A stretch of 64,000 bases of DNA, taken from positions 1-64,000 of the forward strand of contig NZ_BOMW01000028.1 in NCBI RefSeq assembly GCF_016862395.1, given 5' to 3'. Position numbers and translations under genes: made by a program. The notes under the pieces are model-generated. The model was not told the DNA's origin, made no database searches, and saw only the letters and a list, made by a program, of their open reading frames with translations. Source of the DNA: Actinoplanes siamensis (GTDB lineage: Bacteria; Actinomycetota; Actinomycetes; Mycobacteriales; Micromonosporaceae). Of the stretch, positions 53,214 to 62,019 are shown piece by piece (positions within the stretch are counted from its first letter, which is position 1; each line of letters begins with the position of its first letter).

Positions 53214-54454
53214 GTGCTCTCCTTGCCGATCACCCGGTACGGGCAGTCGGCGATCTCGGCCAGCCGCAGCGCGGCCTCCCGGTTGCGGGCGGTCTGCGTG
53301 GCGATCACGCTGCCCGGCGGGTAGAAGCCGCCGCCGGACGAGCTCTTCGGGTACATCTCGAAGGTGTACGCGAAGATCTTGTACGTGCCCCACAGCCAGT
53401 CCAGCAGGTCGCCGTCGGTGATGTAGAGGGCACTGGACTGCTCGGCGGTGTAGTTGTTGGTCGCGGCCATCTGCCGGCCCAGGGTGGCCAGCGCGTTGTT
53501 GTCGTCGGTGGTCAGCCCGGGGGCGGTCTTCGAGGTGGTGTAGCCGAACGGCCACAGCACCAGCTCGCTGTAGGAGTGGAAGTCCATCACCGCTTTGATC
53601 TGCTGCTTGCCGCCGACCACCCGGCCGGCCACGAAGTCGCGGACCACCCTGGTCTCCGGCGCGGAGAACGCCGACGGCCCCCGATAGGTCTCCGACGACT
53701 TCGAGCTCGACGACCCACCACAGCAACCCCAGTTGTACGAGTAGTTGCGGTTCAGGTCGGTGCCGACAGCTGTGGACCCGGAGTTCGGCTGGCGGTTCTT
53801 GCGCCACGACCGGTAACTGCCGGTGGCGACGTCGTACTCGGAGCCGTCCGGGTTGACCGACGGGATGATCCAGATCTCCCGGCTGTCGACGACCGCTTTG
53901 ACCCGGCTGTCGCTCGCGTAGTCGTCGGTGAACTCGTGCATCAGGTAGAGCGCCTGCTCGACGGTGATGTGCTCGCGCGCGTGGTGGTTGGCGTCGTAGA
54001 GCACCTCCGGCTCGGCCTCGTCGGTGGCCACGTTGTCGGAGATCTTCACGGCCACGATGTCGCGGCCCTCGTACGACTTGCCGAGCACCCGCTTCGCGGC
54101 GATCGCCGGGTATTTGGCGACGATCGCGTTCACGTCAGCGATCATCTCGGCGTAGTTGTGGTACGCCGCGTCGGCGGGCGGGAAGTCGAGCACCCGGTTC
54201 ACCGGCTCGACGGTGAAGCCCTGCCGTCGCAGCCGGCGTACCTCGGCGGGGGTGGCGGTGATCTGCACGACGGCGTGCTCGACGCTGTCGATGGCGGCGC
54301 CGGCACTGGCGATCGCGTTGCGCTGGGCGGCGGTGCGCACGTCGTAGACCTCGTACGCGCCCGCCTGCGTCTCTTCGGGGGCGGCCGCGGCCGGGTCCGC
54401 GGCGATCAGGGCGAGGGCGACGGCCGCGAGGGCCGCCAGGGGACGTCTTCTCAT
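53204..54454 (-). CDS. Secreted M14 zinc carboxypeptidase
   Basis: A 416-residue exported peptidase. A signal peptide (about 1-24, ending AAA) and a propeptide-like region (to about 100) precede the M14 domain. Zinc ligands are HAREH (His and Glu, near 157) and a His in [15 protein letters not shown]; the catalytic Glu is in [15 protein letters not shown] and SWRKNRQPN, with substrate-binding Asn-Arg in [12 protein letters not shown], are as in carboxypeptidase A/T. CCGG in the GCCGGSS loop is a local Cys-Cys pair. It should remove C-terminal residues from peptides outside the cell. Confidence 0.92.
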   Translation of the reverse strand: MRRRPLAALAAVALALIAADPAAAAPEETQAGAYEVYDVRTAAQRNAIASAGAAIDSVEHAVVQITATPAEVRRLRRQGFTVEPVNRVLDFPPADAAYHNYAEMIADVNAIVAKYPAIAAKRVLGKSYEGRDIVAVKISDNVATDEAEPEVLYDANHHAREHITVEQALYLMHEFTDDYASDSRVKAVVDSREIWIIPSVNPDGSEYDVATGSYRSWRKNRQPNSGSTAVGTDLNRNYSYNWGCCGGSSSSKSSETYRGPSAFSAPETRVVRDFVAGRVVGGKQQIKAVMDFHSYSELVLWPFGYTTSKTAPGLTTDDNNALATLGRQMAATNNYTAEQSSALYITDGDLLDWLWGTYKIFAYTFEMYPKSSSGGGFYPPGSVIATQTARNREAALRLAEIADCPYRVIGKESTYC

Positions 54455-54477
54455 CCCCCCACTACATCAGCAGACAT

Positions 54478-54774
54478 CTATTCCCGGTAATCCCGGCCCG
54501 GCCCGGGTTCCGGCGTGATGGACCCGTCGCCGGGCGCGGCCCGCATGGCCCGGTGCATGCGCGCCGCGTCCGCCTCGTAGTCGTCGATGTGCTCGTCCAC
54601 GCCGGCCGCGATGCCCGAGAAGTCGTTCTCCCCGGTCCGCGCGTAGTGCAGGACCGCCCACACGATCAGGTCGGCGTCCTGCGGGTTGAGCGGCAGTCCC
54701 CAGCGCCGGATGAACGACGACATGGCCGCCTTGCCCCGCAGAAGCTCATCGATGCTCACCGAAGGCTCGCTCAT
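54478..54774 (-). CDS. Small protein of unknown function
   Basis: A 98-residue acidic protein, MSEPSVSIDELLRGKAAMSS at its start, with predicted helices (SFIRRWGLPL, DADLIVWAVLHYARTG) and an Asp/Glu-rich centre. No known domain, signal or membrane segment is recognised. It lies just after the sulfonate ABC genes on the same strand (12 bases downstream of ssuB), so it could be the operon's last gene, but its sequence gives no hint of a sulfur role. The ribosome site is weak. Confidence 0.6.
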   Translation of the reverse strand: MSEPSVSIDELLRGKAAMSSFIRRWGLPLNPQDADLIVWAVLHYARTGENDFSGIAAGVDEHIDDYEADAARMHRAMRAAPGDGSITPEPGPGRDYRE

Positions 54775-54786
54775 CGGCCGAGTCTG

Positions 54787-55548
54787 TCAGACCACCGCCC
54801 GATCGCGGATGGCGTGACCCACCTCGGCACGCAGGGCGGCGAACTCCGGCGAGCCGCGCAGCTCGCCGGCCGGCACCCCGGTGCGGGGCAGGCCGATCGG
54901 CAGGTCCAGCGCGACCCGACCGGGCCGCGGCGTGAGCACCACGACCCGGCTGCCCAGGAACACCGCCTCGTCCACGCTGTGCGTCACGAACACGCAGGTC
55001 CGCCCGGACGCGGCGCTGACCTGGCGGAGGTCGGCCTGCAGCCGTTCCCGGGTCAGCGCGTCCAGCGCCGCGAACGGCTCGTCCAGCAGCAACAGCGGAT
55101 TCTCCACGGCCAGGGCTCGGGCGATCGCCACCCGTTGCTGCTGGCCGCCGGAGATCTGCCAGGTCCGCCGCTTGGCGACGTCGTGCAGGCCGACCCGGGC
55201 GAGCAGTTCCTCGACGCGTGCGGGCGAGGCGTCCAGGCCGGCGTAGCGCAAGGCCAGCGTGATGTTCCCGCCGACGGTCTTCCAGGGGAAGAGCCGCGGC
55301 TGCTGGAAGACCAACCCGGCGCCGCGCCCGGGCACCGGGGCGGCGCCGGCGGTGCGGACCGTCCCGGTGGTGGGCTGCTCGAAGCCGGCGATCAGGCGCA
55401 ACAGCGTGCTCTTGCCGCAGCCGGACGCGCCGACCAGGACCAGGAACTCGCCGGCCGGCACGGTCAGATCGACCGGCCCGACCGCGGTGACGTCCCCGTA
55501 GGAGTGCGTCACCGCGTCGATCACGACCGCGTCATCAGCCGAGGACAC
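54787..55548 (-). CDS. ssuB: Sulfonate/taurine ABC importer ATPase
   Basis: A 253-residue ATPase with Walker A GASGCGKST (about 39-47), Q-loop VFQQPRLFPWKTV, signature ISGGQQQRVAIARAL, Walker B PLLLLDEPFAALD and H-loop VTHSVDEA. The FPWKTV and DALTR segments are typical of the SsuB/TauB group. The GTG start overlaps the binding-protein gene by 14 bases. It powers import with the adjacent permease and binding protein. SsuB and TauB cannot be told apart on sequence alone; the link to an SsuD-like enzyme at 44833 favours alkanesulfonate. Confidence 0.86.
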   Translation of the reverse strand: MSSADDAVVIDAVTHSYGDVTAVGPVDLTVPAGEFLVLVGASGCGKSTLLRLIAGFEQPTTGTVRTAGAAPVPGRGAGLVFQQPRLFPWKTVGGNITLALRYAGLDASPARVEELLARVGLHDVAKRRTWQISGGQQQRVAIARALAVENPLLLLDEPFAALDALTRERLQADLRQVSAASGRTCVFVTHSVDEAVFLGSRVVVLTPRPGRVALDLPIGLPRTGVPAGELRGSPEFAALRAEVGHAIRDRAVV

Positions 55549-56554
55549 CGGGCAGGCCCTTCACGTAGATCGACTTCTTGACGTCGTCGAGCGCCGGCAC
55601 CGCGTCGATCTTCTGCTGGGCCTTCAGGAACTCGGCGGCGCTGACCAGGTTGTCGGCGATCTTCCCGACGTTGTTCTCGGTGCCCAGCCAGTCGGCCGAC
55701 GAGAGGTCCGCGGGCTTCAGGAAGACACCCTGCTCGAGCTGGTCGAGCGCGTCGCCGGCGGAGAGGTTGAGCTCGGCGCCGACCGCCTTGGACGCGGCCG
55801 CCGGGTCGTTCGCGATCAGGTCCAGGGCCTGCGCCTCGGCCTTGCGCCACGCGTCGACGGCGTCCGGGTGCGCCCCGGCGAACGCGGTGGAGACCACGCC
55901 CAGGTCCAGGGTGGGCTTGCCGGCGGTGGCCAGCTCGCGGCTGCTGATCAGAACCTTGCCGTTCTTCTTGATCTCGTCGAGGACCGGCAGCCAGGTGTAC
56001 GCGGCGTCCAGGTCGCCCCGGGTCCACGCGGCCTGGATGTCCTGCGGCTCCAGGTCGACGATGTCGACCTCGGACTCCTTCACGCCGGCCTGGTCCAGGG
56101 CGGCCAGCAGGCTGTAGTGCGAGGTGGACGCGAACGAGGTGGCCACCTTCCTGCCCTTGAGCCCGGCGACGCCGCTGATGCCGGAGCCGTTACGGGCCAC
56201 CAGCGCCTCGTTGTCACCGGCCACGTCCAGCACGAAAGCCACCTGGTACGGGATGTTCAGCGGCGCCGAGAGCCCCCGGGCCACCGGGCTCGACCCGATC
56301 GCCGCGATGTCCACGCTCTTCGCGACGAAGGCGGTGTTGATCGACGCCCCGGAGTCGAACCTGGTCCAGGTGATCTTGTAGTCGGGCAGCGCCTTCTCCA
56401 GCAGCCCCTGGTTCTTGACGATCAGGTCGCCACTGGGAAACGCCTGGTAGGCGACCCGGATCGTCTTCCGCGAGGAGTCACCGCCCCCGCTGGCGGCCCC
56501 GTTGCCGCACGCCGCGACGAGCAGAAGCGACAACAGCGCAATAGCCTTCTTCAT
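55535..56554 (-). CDS. ssuA: Sulfonate/taurine ABC importer binding lipoprotein
   Basis: A 339-residue lipoprotein: the lipobox VAAC (Cys16) ends the signal peptide, and the rest is an NMT1/SsuA-type domain with the strand TIRVAYQAFPSGDLIVKNQG, the WTRFDSGASINTAFVAKSVDIAAIGSSP loop (in parts), and the EPQDIQAAWTRGDLDAAYTW stretch. It binds the substrate outside the membrane. ATG 56554 has AAGGAT 8 bases upstream; it follows the permease gene by 12 bases. TauA-like taurine binding is possible. Confidence 0.88.
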   Translation of the reverse strand: MKKAIALLSLLLVAACGNGAASGGGDSSRKTIRVAYQAFPSGDLIVKNQGLLEKALPDYKITWTRFDSGASINTAFVAKSVDIAAIGSSPVARGLSAPLNIPYQVAFVLDVAGDNEALVARNGSGISGVAGLKGRKVATSFASTSHYSLLAALDQAGVKESEVDIVDLEPQDIQAAWTRGDLDAAYTWLPVLDEIKKNGKVLISSRELATAGKPTLDLGVVSTAFAGAHPDAVDAWRKAEAQALDLIANDPAAASKAVGAELNLSAGDALDQLEQGVFLKPADLSSADWLGTENNVGKIADNLVSAAEFLKAQQKIDAVPALDDVKKSIYVKGLPGVLG

Positions 56555-56566
56555 CTCACGAGATCC

Positions 56567-57421
56567 TTAACTAATGCCCCGCCACGGGATCAGCCGCTGC
56601 TCGGCGATCCGTAACAAGGCGTCGATGAGCAGGCCGGACAGCCCGATGGCGAAGAGCCCGAGCACCACGACGTCGGTCTGCGAGTAGCGCTGGGCGTCGC
56701 GGACCATGCCGCCGATCCCGGGCACCCCGTTGATCGTCTCGGCGGCGACCACCGACGAGTACGCGACGCCGACCGCCAGCCGGATGCCGGTGAAGATCTC
56801 CGGCAGGGCGCTGGGCAGCACCACGTCGCGGATCGACTGCCACCGGCCGGCGCCGAGCGCGCGGGCCGCCTCGACCAGGCCGGACGGCGCGCCGTGCACC
56901 GCGGCGGCGGTGGCCACCGCGACCGGCGGGAGCGCGGCGATCGAGAGCAGCCACAGCTTCGGGGTCTCGTCGATGCCGAACCAGATGATGAACAGGCTGA
57001 AGTACGCCAGCGGGGGCAGCGCCCGGACGAACGTGACCACCGGCTCGGCGACCACCCGCAGCCAGCTCACCGTGCCCAGCAGCACGCCGACGAGCAGGCC
57101 GGCGGCGACGCCGACGGCCGAGCCGATCACGATCCGCCGCAGGCTGACCGCCAGGTGCTCGATGAGCAGGTGGCCGCTGTACCCGCGGACGCCGTCGTGC
57201 ACCGACGAGGTGATGATCAGTTGGTGCCAGACGGCGCCGGGCGACGGGATGAACGTCGGGTTGTCCAGGGCGCGGGCGGTGATCTCCCACAGCGCGTAGA
57301 GCACGAGCAGGGCGAGCAGCCGGAGGGCGACGCGGCGGCGCAGGCCGCCGCCGGGCGCGAGCGCCGCCGGCGGCTTCGCCGCGGGCTCGGTTGCTTCGGC
57401 AGGGGCAAGCAAGGTGGTCAC
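56567..57421 (-). CDS. ssuC: Sulfonate/taurine ABC importer permease, first gene of the operon
   Basis: A 284-residue permease with six predicted membrane helices, a signature loop GLVEAARALGAGRWQSIRDVVLP (about residues 195-217) for ATPase docking and the motif AYSSVVAAETING of the SsuC/TauC family. GTG 57421 has GGAGCT 5 bases upstream. Its promoter lies in the 166-base divergent region with the shared sulfur-locus operator at 57462, so it is probably regulated together with ssuD. Confidence 0.88.
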   Translation of the reverse strand: MTTLLAPAEATEPAAKPPAALAPGGGLRRRVALRLLALLVLYALWEITARALDNPTFIPSPGAVWHQLIITSSVHDGVRGYSGHLLIEHLAVSLRRIVIGSAVGVAAGLLVGVLLGTVSWLRVVAEPVVTFVRALPPLAYFSLFIIWFGIDETPKLWLLSIAALPPVAVATAAAVHGAPSGLVEAARALGAGRWQSIRDVVLPSALPEIFTGIRLAVGVAYSSVVAAETINGVPGIGGMVRDAQRYSQTDVVVLGLFAIGLSGLLIDALLRIAEQRLIPWRGIS

Positions 57422-57461
57422 GGAAAGCTCCAGGCAGCGATACGGGGGAATGCCTGCTATT

Positions 57462-57478
57462 CCTATCGCAACGATGGG
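57462..57478. promoter_or_regulatory. Shared sulfur-locus operator, copy B
   Basis: CCTATCG-CAA-CGATGGG on the plus strand. Both 7-base arms are identical to copy A at 46004-46020, 11.4 kb away. It is 40 bases from the ssuC start and 110 from the divergent amino-acid-type permease start, so it can act on both. Confidence 0.75.
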
Positions 57479-57531
57479 GTTACTGGCAATGCACGTCCCG
57501 CGGGATGGATGGCTGTAACTTTCTCGTAAAA

Positions 57532-57548
57532 CATATTAGATCGATAGG
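57532..57548. promoter_or_regulatory. Possible degenerate third copy of the sulfur operator
   Basis: On the minus strand TCCTATCG-ATC-TAATATG: one arm, plus its preceding T, matches copies A and B; the other arm does not. It is 40 bases upstream of the + strand permease start and lies in an AT-rich stretch. Possibly a half-site. Confidence 0.4.
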
Positions 57549-57587
57549 ACTTGTGGGCAACACGGATGGCTCCCTAGCGTCAGCGAC

Positions 57588-58499
57588 GTGAGCGTCATAT
57601 CTCCACCGCGCCCCACCGGAACAGCCGGTGGGGAACTGAAAGTGGTCCCCGCCCGGCACCCCTGGCGCTGGGCCGGCACCGCGCTGGTGCTGGTCCTGCT
57701 CGCCCAGTTCGGGCACGGACTGGCCACCAACCCGGGCTGGGACTGGTCCACGTTCGCCGGCTACTTCCTGGAGAAGTCGGTGCTCCAGGCCCTGCTGCTG
57801 ACGCTGGAACTGACCGTGGGCGGCGCGCTGCTCGGCTTCCTCGGCGGCGTCCCGCTGGCCGCCATGCGCCTGTCCCGCAACCCGGTCCTGCAGTCGGTGA
57901 GCTGGACCTACATCTGGGTGTTCCGGTCCGTGCCGCTGATCGTGCAGCTGCTGTTCTGGGCCAACCTCGGTTACCTCTACGACAGGCTGCAGATCGGCGT
58001 CCCGTTCGGGCCCGGCTGGTCGTTCAGCACGTCCAGCCTGGTCAGCTCGTTCGGCGCGGCGCTGCTCGGGCTGGCGCTGCACGAGGCCGCGTTCGCCGGC
58101 GAGATCATCCGGTCCGGCCTGCTCAGCGTCGACCAGGGCCAGCACGAGGCGGCCGCCGCGCTGGGCCTGCCCCGGCGCCGGCAGTTCTTCCGGATCGTGC
58201 TGCCGCAGGCGATGCGGGCGATCCTGCCGAACGCGGCGAACCTGCTGGTCAATCTCCTCAAGAGCACGTCCATCGTGTACGTGCTGGCGATCGGCGAACT
58301 GTTCTACCAGGTCCAGGTGATCTACGGCCGCAACGGGCGGGTGGTGCCGCTGCTGATGGTCGCCACCGTCTGGTACGTCGTCCTCACCGCCCTGCTCTCC
58401 ATCCTGCAGTACTACGTGGAGCGGCACTTCGCCCGCGGCGCCGTCCGCACCCTGCCGCCCACCCCGTTCCAGCGCCTGCGGGCGGCGATCCGCGGATGA
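57588..58499 (+). CDS. Amino-acid-type ABC importer permease
   Basis: A 303-residue HisM/GlnP-type permease. After a cytoplasmic start, helices begin near residue 30; EAAFAGEIIRSGLLSVDQGQHEAAAALGL (seen in parts) is the polar amino acid EAA loop. GTG 57588 has no strong ribosome site. The next gene starts in its last 4 bases. Divergent from the sulfonate importer and sharing its operator, it may take up cystine or another sulfur amino acid; this specificity is inferred from context, not from the sequence. Confidence 0.86.
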   Translation: MSVISPPRPTGTAGGELKVVPARHPWRWAGTALVLVLLAQFGHGLATNPGWDWSTFAGYFLEKSVLQALLLTLELTVGGALLGFLGGVPLAAMRLSRNPVLQSVSWTYIWVFRSVPLIVQLLFWANLGYLYDRLQIGVPFGPGWSFSTSSLVSSFGAALLGLALHEAAFAGEIIRSGLLSVDQGQHEAAAALGLPRRRQFFRIVLPQAMRAILPNAANLLVNLLKSTSIVYVLAIGELFYQVQVIYGRNGRVVPLLMVATVWYVVLTALLSILQYYVERHFARGAVRTLPPTPFQRLRAAIRG

Positions 58500-59251
58500 T
58501 CGAACTGACCGGTGTGCACAAGTCCTTCGGCACCCTCGACGTGCTGCGCGGCATCGACCTGACCGTGGCGGCCGGCACCGTCACGGTGATCCTCGGCCCC
58601 TCCGGCTCCGGCAAGTCCACGCTGCTGCGCAGCATCAACCACCTGGAGAAGGTGGACCGCGGCCTGGTCCGGGTGGACGGCGAACTGATCGGCTACCGCC
58701 AGGCCGGCGGGAAGCTGTACGAGCTCGGCGAGGGCCAGATCCTCGGACAGCGCGCCCGGATCGGCTTCGTCTTCCAGAACTTCAACCTCTTCCCGCACCT
58801 CACGGCCCTGGAGAACGTCGCCGAGGCGCCGATCTCGGCGCTCCGGAGGAACAAGACAGAGGTGTACGAACTCAGCCGCGCCCTGCTCGCCCGCGTCGGT
58901 CTCGCGGACAAGGCGGACGCCTACCCCCGGCAGCTGTCCGGCGGTCAGCAGCAGCGCGTCGCGATCGCCCGCGCCCTGGCCCTGGAACCCCGGCTGATCC
59001 TCTTCGACGAGCCGACCTCGGCACTCGACCCGGAACTGGTCGGCGAGGTGCTCGACGTGCTGCGTGACCTGGCCGCGGCTGGCACCACGATGATCGTGGT
59101 GACGCACGAGATCGGCTTCGCCCGGGAGGCCGCCGACACGGTGATCTTCATGGACGAGGGCCGGATCGTCGAGCAGGGTACGCCCGCGCAGGTGCTCGAC
59201 CACCCCCGGCACGAACGGACCCGGACATTCCTCTCCAAGGTCCTCAATTAA
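58496..59251 (+). CDS. Amino-acid-type ABC importer ATPase
   Basis: A 251-residue ATPase of the GlnQ/TcyC type: Walker A GPSGSGKST (about 35-43), VFQNFNLFPHLTALENV Q-loop, signature LSGGQQQRVAIARAL, Walker B RLILFDEPTSALDPE and H-loop VTHEIGFA. The insertion IGYRQAGGKLYELGEGQIL near residue 62 is typical of this subgroup. Its ATG overlaps the permease stop as ATGA; the binding protein gene follows after 22 bases. It powers the divergent-operon importer. Confidence 0.9.
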   Translation: MIELTGVHKSFGTLDVLRGIDLTVAAGTVTVILGPSGSGKSTLLRSINHLEKVDRGLVRVDGELIGYRQAGGKLYELGEGQILGQRARIGFVFQNFNLFPHLTALENVAEAPISALRRNKTEVYELSRALLARVGLADKADAYPRQLSGGQQQRVAIARALALEPRLILFDEPTSALDPELVGEVLDVLRDLAAAGTTMIVVTHEIGFAREAADTVIFMDEGRIVEQGTPAQVLDHPRHERTRTFLSKVLN

Positions 59252-59273
59252 GCAGAAACAGGGAGCCCCTTCC

Positions 59274-60254
59274 GTGCGTACCACAAATCTGGTTTTCGCC
59301 CTTGTCGCCGCCACGGCGCTGAGCCTGACCGCCTGCGCCGCCCCGGAGGAGAAGCCGGCCACGGCCGCGGCCGGGCCGTCCGCCGCGGCGGGCCCCGCGC
59401 TCAACCTCGGCCCTGATCAGAATCGGATCATCCCGGCCAAGGACGACGCCCTCGCGGCGCTCGTCCCCGCGGACATCCGCGCGACCGGCAAGCTGACCAT
59501 CGGCGTCGGCGCGGCCGGATCCGGCTTCCCACCCCTGTCCTTCACCGCTACCGACAACAAGACGCTGATCGGCAACGAGCCGGACATCGGCTACGCCGTG
59601 GCCGGCCTGCTCGGGCTCACCCCGGCGGTCGACAACACCTCCTGGGAGAACCTGTTCATCGGCCTGGACAGCGGCAAGTACAACGTCGGCATCTCCAACA
59701 TCACCGTCACCGAGGAGCGCAAGGAGAAGTACGACTTCGCCACCTACCGCCAGGACAACCTGGCCTTCGTGACGAAGAAGGGCAGCGGCTGGAAGGTGAC
59801 CGGGCCGGCCGACGTCGCGGGCAAGAAGGTCGCGGTCAGCTCCGGGACGAACCAGGAGAAGATCCTGGTCGAGTGGAGCAAGCAGGCCGAGAAGCAGGGC
59901 CTCGAGCCGGTCGACATCAAGTACTACCAGACCAACCAGGCCACCTACCTGGCGCTCGGCGCCGGCCAGATCGACGCCTACCTCGGCCCCAACCCGAGCG
60001 TCGCCTACCAGGTCGCCATCGATGGAAAGCTCGAGATAGTGGGCACCTACTCGGGCGCCGGCGCCGGACTGCAGGGCAAGATCGCGCTGACCACGAAGAA
60101 GGACAACGGCCTGGTCAAGGCGCTCGGCGCGGCGGTCGACAAGCTGATCGCGACGGGCGACTACCAGAAGATCCTGCAGCGCTGGAACCTCACCAACGAG
60201 GCGGTCGCCTCCTCCGAGATCAACCCTCGGGGCCTGCCGAAGGAAGGAAAGTGA
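59274..60254 (+). CDS. Amino-acid-type ABC importer binding lipoprotein
   Basis: A 326-residue family-3 solute-binding lipoprotein. The lipobox LTAC (Cys21) precedes an Ala/Pro-rich tether. The binding domain contains GKLTIGVGAAGSGFPPLSFTA, EPDIGYAVAGLLGL, YDFATYRQDN and VAVSSGTNQEKIL. GTG 59274 follows GGGAGCCCC. Its last four bases overlap the acetyltransferase start (GTGA), making a four-gene operon. Cystine, other amino acids or small sulfur compounds are possible ligands. Confidence 0.88.
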   Translation: MRTTNLVFALVAATALSLTACAAPEEKPATAAAGPSAAAGPALNLGPDQNRIIPAKDDALAALVPADIRATGKLTIGVGAAGSGFPPLSFTATDNKTLIGNEPDIGYAVAGLLGLTPAVDNTSWENLFIGLDSGKYNVGISNITVTEERKEKYDFATYRQDNLAFVTKKGSGWKVTGPADVAGKKVAVSSGTNQEKILVEWSKQAEKQGLEPVDIKYYQTNQATYLALGAGQIDAYLGPNPSVAYQVAIDGKLEIVGTYSGAGAGLQGKIALTTKKDNGLVKALGAAVDKLIATGDYQKILQRWNLTNEAVASSEINPRGLPKEGK

Positions 60255-60946
60255 CCACCTCGATCGAGGCCGGCCGGGTGTTGGACAACCCGGCGTGGCT
60301 GGCACTGCACGCCGAGCACGCCCGGTTCGCCCAGGTCAACGGGCTGGCGGCGCGCTATCACAGCGACGTGGCGCCGTTCCACGCGCTCGGCGACCCGGAC
60401 GATCCGCGGGCCTGGGACGACCTTTGCGCGTTCGTCCCGCCCGGCGAGCAGGTTCTGCTCGCCGGGCTGGGCGAGCGGCCGGGCCCCGGCTGGCGGGTCG
60501 AGCGCAGCGTTCCCGGGGTGCAGCTGGTCGACGTGGCCCTGCGCGCCGAGCCGGATCCGGCCCTGGTGGTGCTGACCGCCGACGACGTTGCGGAGATCCT
60601 GCAGCTGATCGCCCGCACCCAGCCCGGGCCGTACCTGCGGCGGACCATCGAACTGGGCACCTACCTGGGCATCCGGGACGAAGGGAAGCTGGTCGCGATG
60701 GCCGGGGAGCGCCTGCGCCCGCCCGGCTGGACCGAGATCAGCGCGGTCTGCACCGACCCCGCCCATCGCGGCCGGGGCCTGGCCACCCGGCTGATCCGCG
60801 CGGTGGCGGCCGGGATCCGGGCCCGCGGTGAGACGCCGTTCCTGCACACCGGCGCCGCCAACGTCACTGCGATCCGGCTCTACGAGAAGATCGGTTTCGC
60901 GCTGCGCCGGACCGTCGACTTCACGGCCTACTCGCGTCGTCCGTAG
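60251..60946 (+). CDS. GNAT-family N-acetyltransferase
   Basis: A 231-residue protein with a C-terminal GNAT domain (about 125-225): acetyl-CoA loop DPAHRGRGLATRLIRAV and the end NVTAIRLYEKIGFALRRTVDF. The N-terminal 110 residues are a FR47-like extension seen in many actinobacterial GNATs. GTG 60251 overlaps the binding protein stop, with AGGAAGG upstream. Operon partners suggest acetylation of an imported amino acid or a related thiol, but the substrate is unknown. It overlaps the LysR gene by 26 bases, tail to tail. Confidence 0.85.
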   Translation: MTTSIEAGRVLDNPAWLALHAEHARFAQVNGLAARYHSDVAPFHALGDPDDPRAWDDLCAFVPPGEQVLLAGLGERPGPGWRVERSVPGVQLVDVALRAEPDPALVVLTADDVAEILQLIARTQPGPYLRRTIELGTYLGIRDEGKLVAMAGERLRPPGWTEISAVCTDPAHRGRGLATRLIRAVAAGIRARGETPFLHTGAANVTAIRLYEKIGFALRRTVDFTAYSRRP

Positions 60947-61817
60947 AGATCAGCACGTGGCGGCACGCCTGCACCGCCGGCGTCAGCGGCCGGTCGCGGT
61001 GGTGGATCACCCCGGTCGGCGGATGCGCCGGCGGTGCGTGCAGGTTCCGTACCATGATCGCCGGCTCGTGATCTTTCTCGGCCACCGACCGGCCCAGCAG
61101 GGCGACGCCGAGACCCGCGGCCACCAACTCGCGGATGCTCTGCGGGCTGTGTGTCTCGAACTGCACCCGCGGCGTGAACCCGGCGGTGCGCGCCGCGTCG
61201 TCCAGGATCCACCGCAGGCCACTTCCCTCGGGCAGGCAGACGAACGGCTCGTCGCGGACCTCGCCCAGGGTCAGCCGGCCCTGCCCGCCCAGCGGGTGGC
61301 CCACCGGCAACGCCAGGACCAGCTGCTCGTCGGCGAGCGGCAGCGCCTCGAACCGGGCCGGCAGGTCCGCGTGCACCGGCCCGACCACCAGATCCAGTTC
61401 GCCGTTGTCGAGCGCGCCGAGCAGCCGGGTGATCGACCCGGACCGCAGCCGCAGCGCGATGCCGGGGAACCGGTCGCGGAACCGGGCCAGCGCCGCCGGC
61501 AGGTCGTAGGACCCGAGCACCGCCGTCGCGCCGACCGTCACCCGGCCGGTGACCACCGCGGTGATCTCGCCCATCTCCAGGCGGGCGCCGTCCAGCTCGG
61601 CGAGCACCCGCCGGGCCCGGGCCACGAACATCTCCCCCGCCGGGGTCAGCGCCACCCGCCGTGTGGTGCGGGCGAACAGCGCCACCCCGAGCTCCGCCTC
61701 CAGCGCCCGGATCTGCGCGGAGACCGCCGACTGGGCGACGTGCAGCCGCTCGGCGGCGCGGGTGAACCCGCCGTACCGGGCCACCGCCTCCACGTAGCTG
61801 AGCTGCCGGAGTTCCAC
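60921..61817 (-). CDS. LysR-family transcription regulator
   Basis: A 298-residue LysR regulator. The winged helix-turn-helix (about 1-60) reads VELRQLSYVEAVARYGG, AERLHVAQSAVSAQI and ELGVALFARTTRRVALTPAG in sequence; the rest is a two-lobe effector domain starting VTVGATAVLGSYDLPAAL. GTG 61817 marks where homology begins; upstream starts are possible. It is not divergent from a target gene. It may control the flanking luciferase-like genes or the sulfur import genes, but no binding site is evident. Confidence 0.87.
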   Translation of the reverse strand: MELRQLSYVEAVARYGGFTRAAERLHVAQSAVSAQIRALEAELGVALFARTTRRVALTPAGEMFVARARRVLAELDGARLEMGEITAVVTGRVTVGATAVLGSYDLPAALARFRDRFPGIALRLRSGSITRLLGALDNGELDLVVGPVHADLPARFEALPLADEQLVLALPVGHPLGGQGRLTLGEVRDEPFVCLPEGSGLRWILDDAARTAGFTPRVQFETHSPQSIRELVAAGLGVALLGRSVAEKDHEPAIMVRNLHAPPAHPPTGVIHHRDRPLTPAVQACRHVLISTDDASRP

Positions 61818-62019
61818 CGGTCCATCGTGCCGCACGATCAATGCGCCGGAACCAGGTCCGGGACATATCAATCGGCGGGGCGGCTTTCCGGGCCCGCCGG
61901 CCATGCTCCCGGCCGGCGGCGAACAGTCCGATCCTCACCATACGGGCGAACCCCGAGCCGCTACGGCAGAGGTTCGTCAAGCGACCGAGACTCCCCCGGG
62001 AAGCCAGCCGGGCGAGCGG

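Noticed and set aside
53682..53688. CGATAGG, a half of the sulfur operator
   Set aside because: It lies inside the carboxypeptidase gene and has no second arm.
57505..57591. A 28-codon frame ending in GTGA overlap with the permease start, with a Cys near its beginning, like a cysteine leader peptide
   Set aside because: No ribosome site, AT-rich codons unlike local genes, only one Cys, and it overlaps the possible operator half-site; the overlap alone is weak support.
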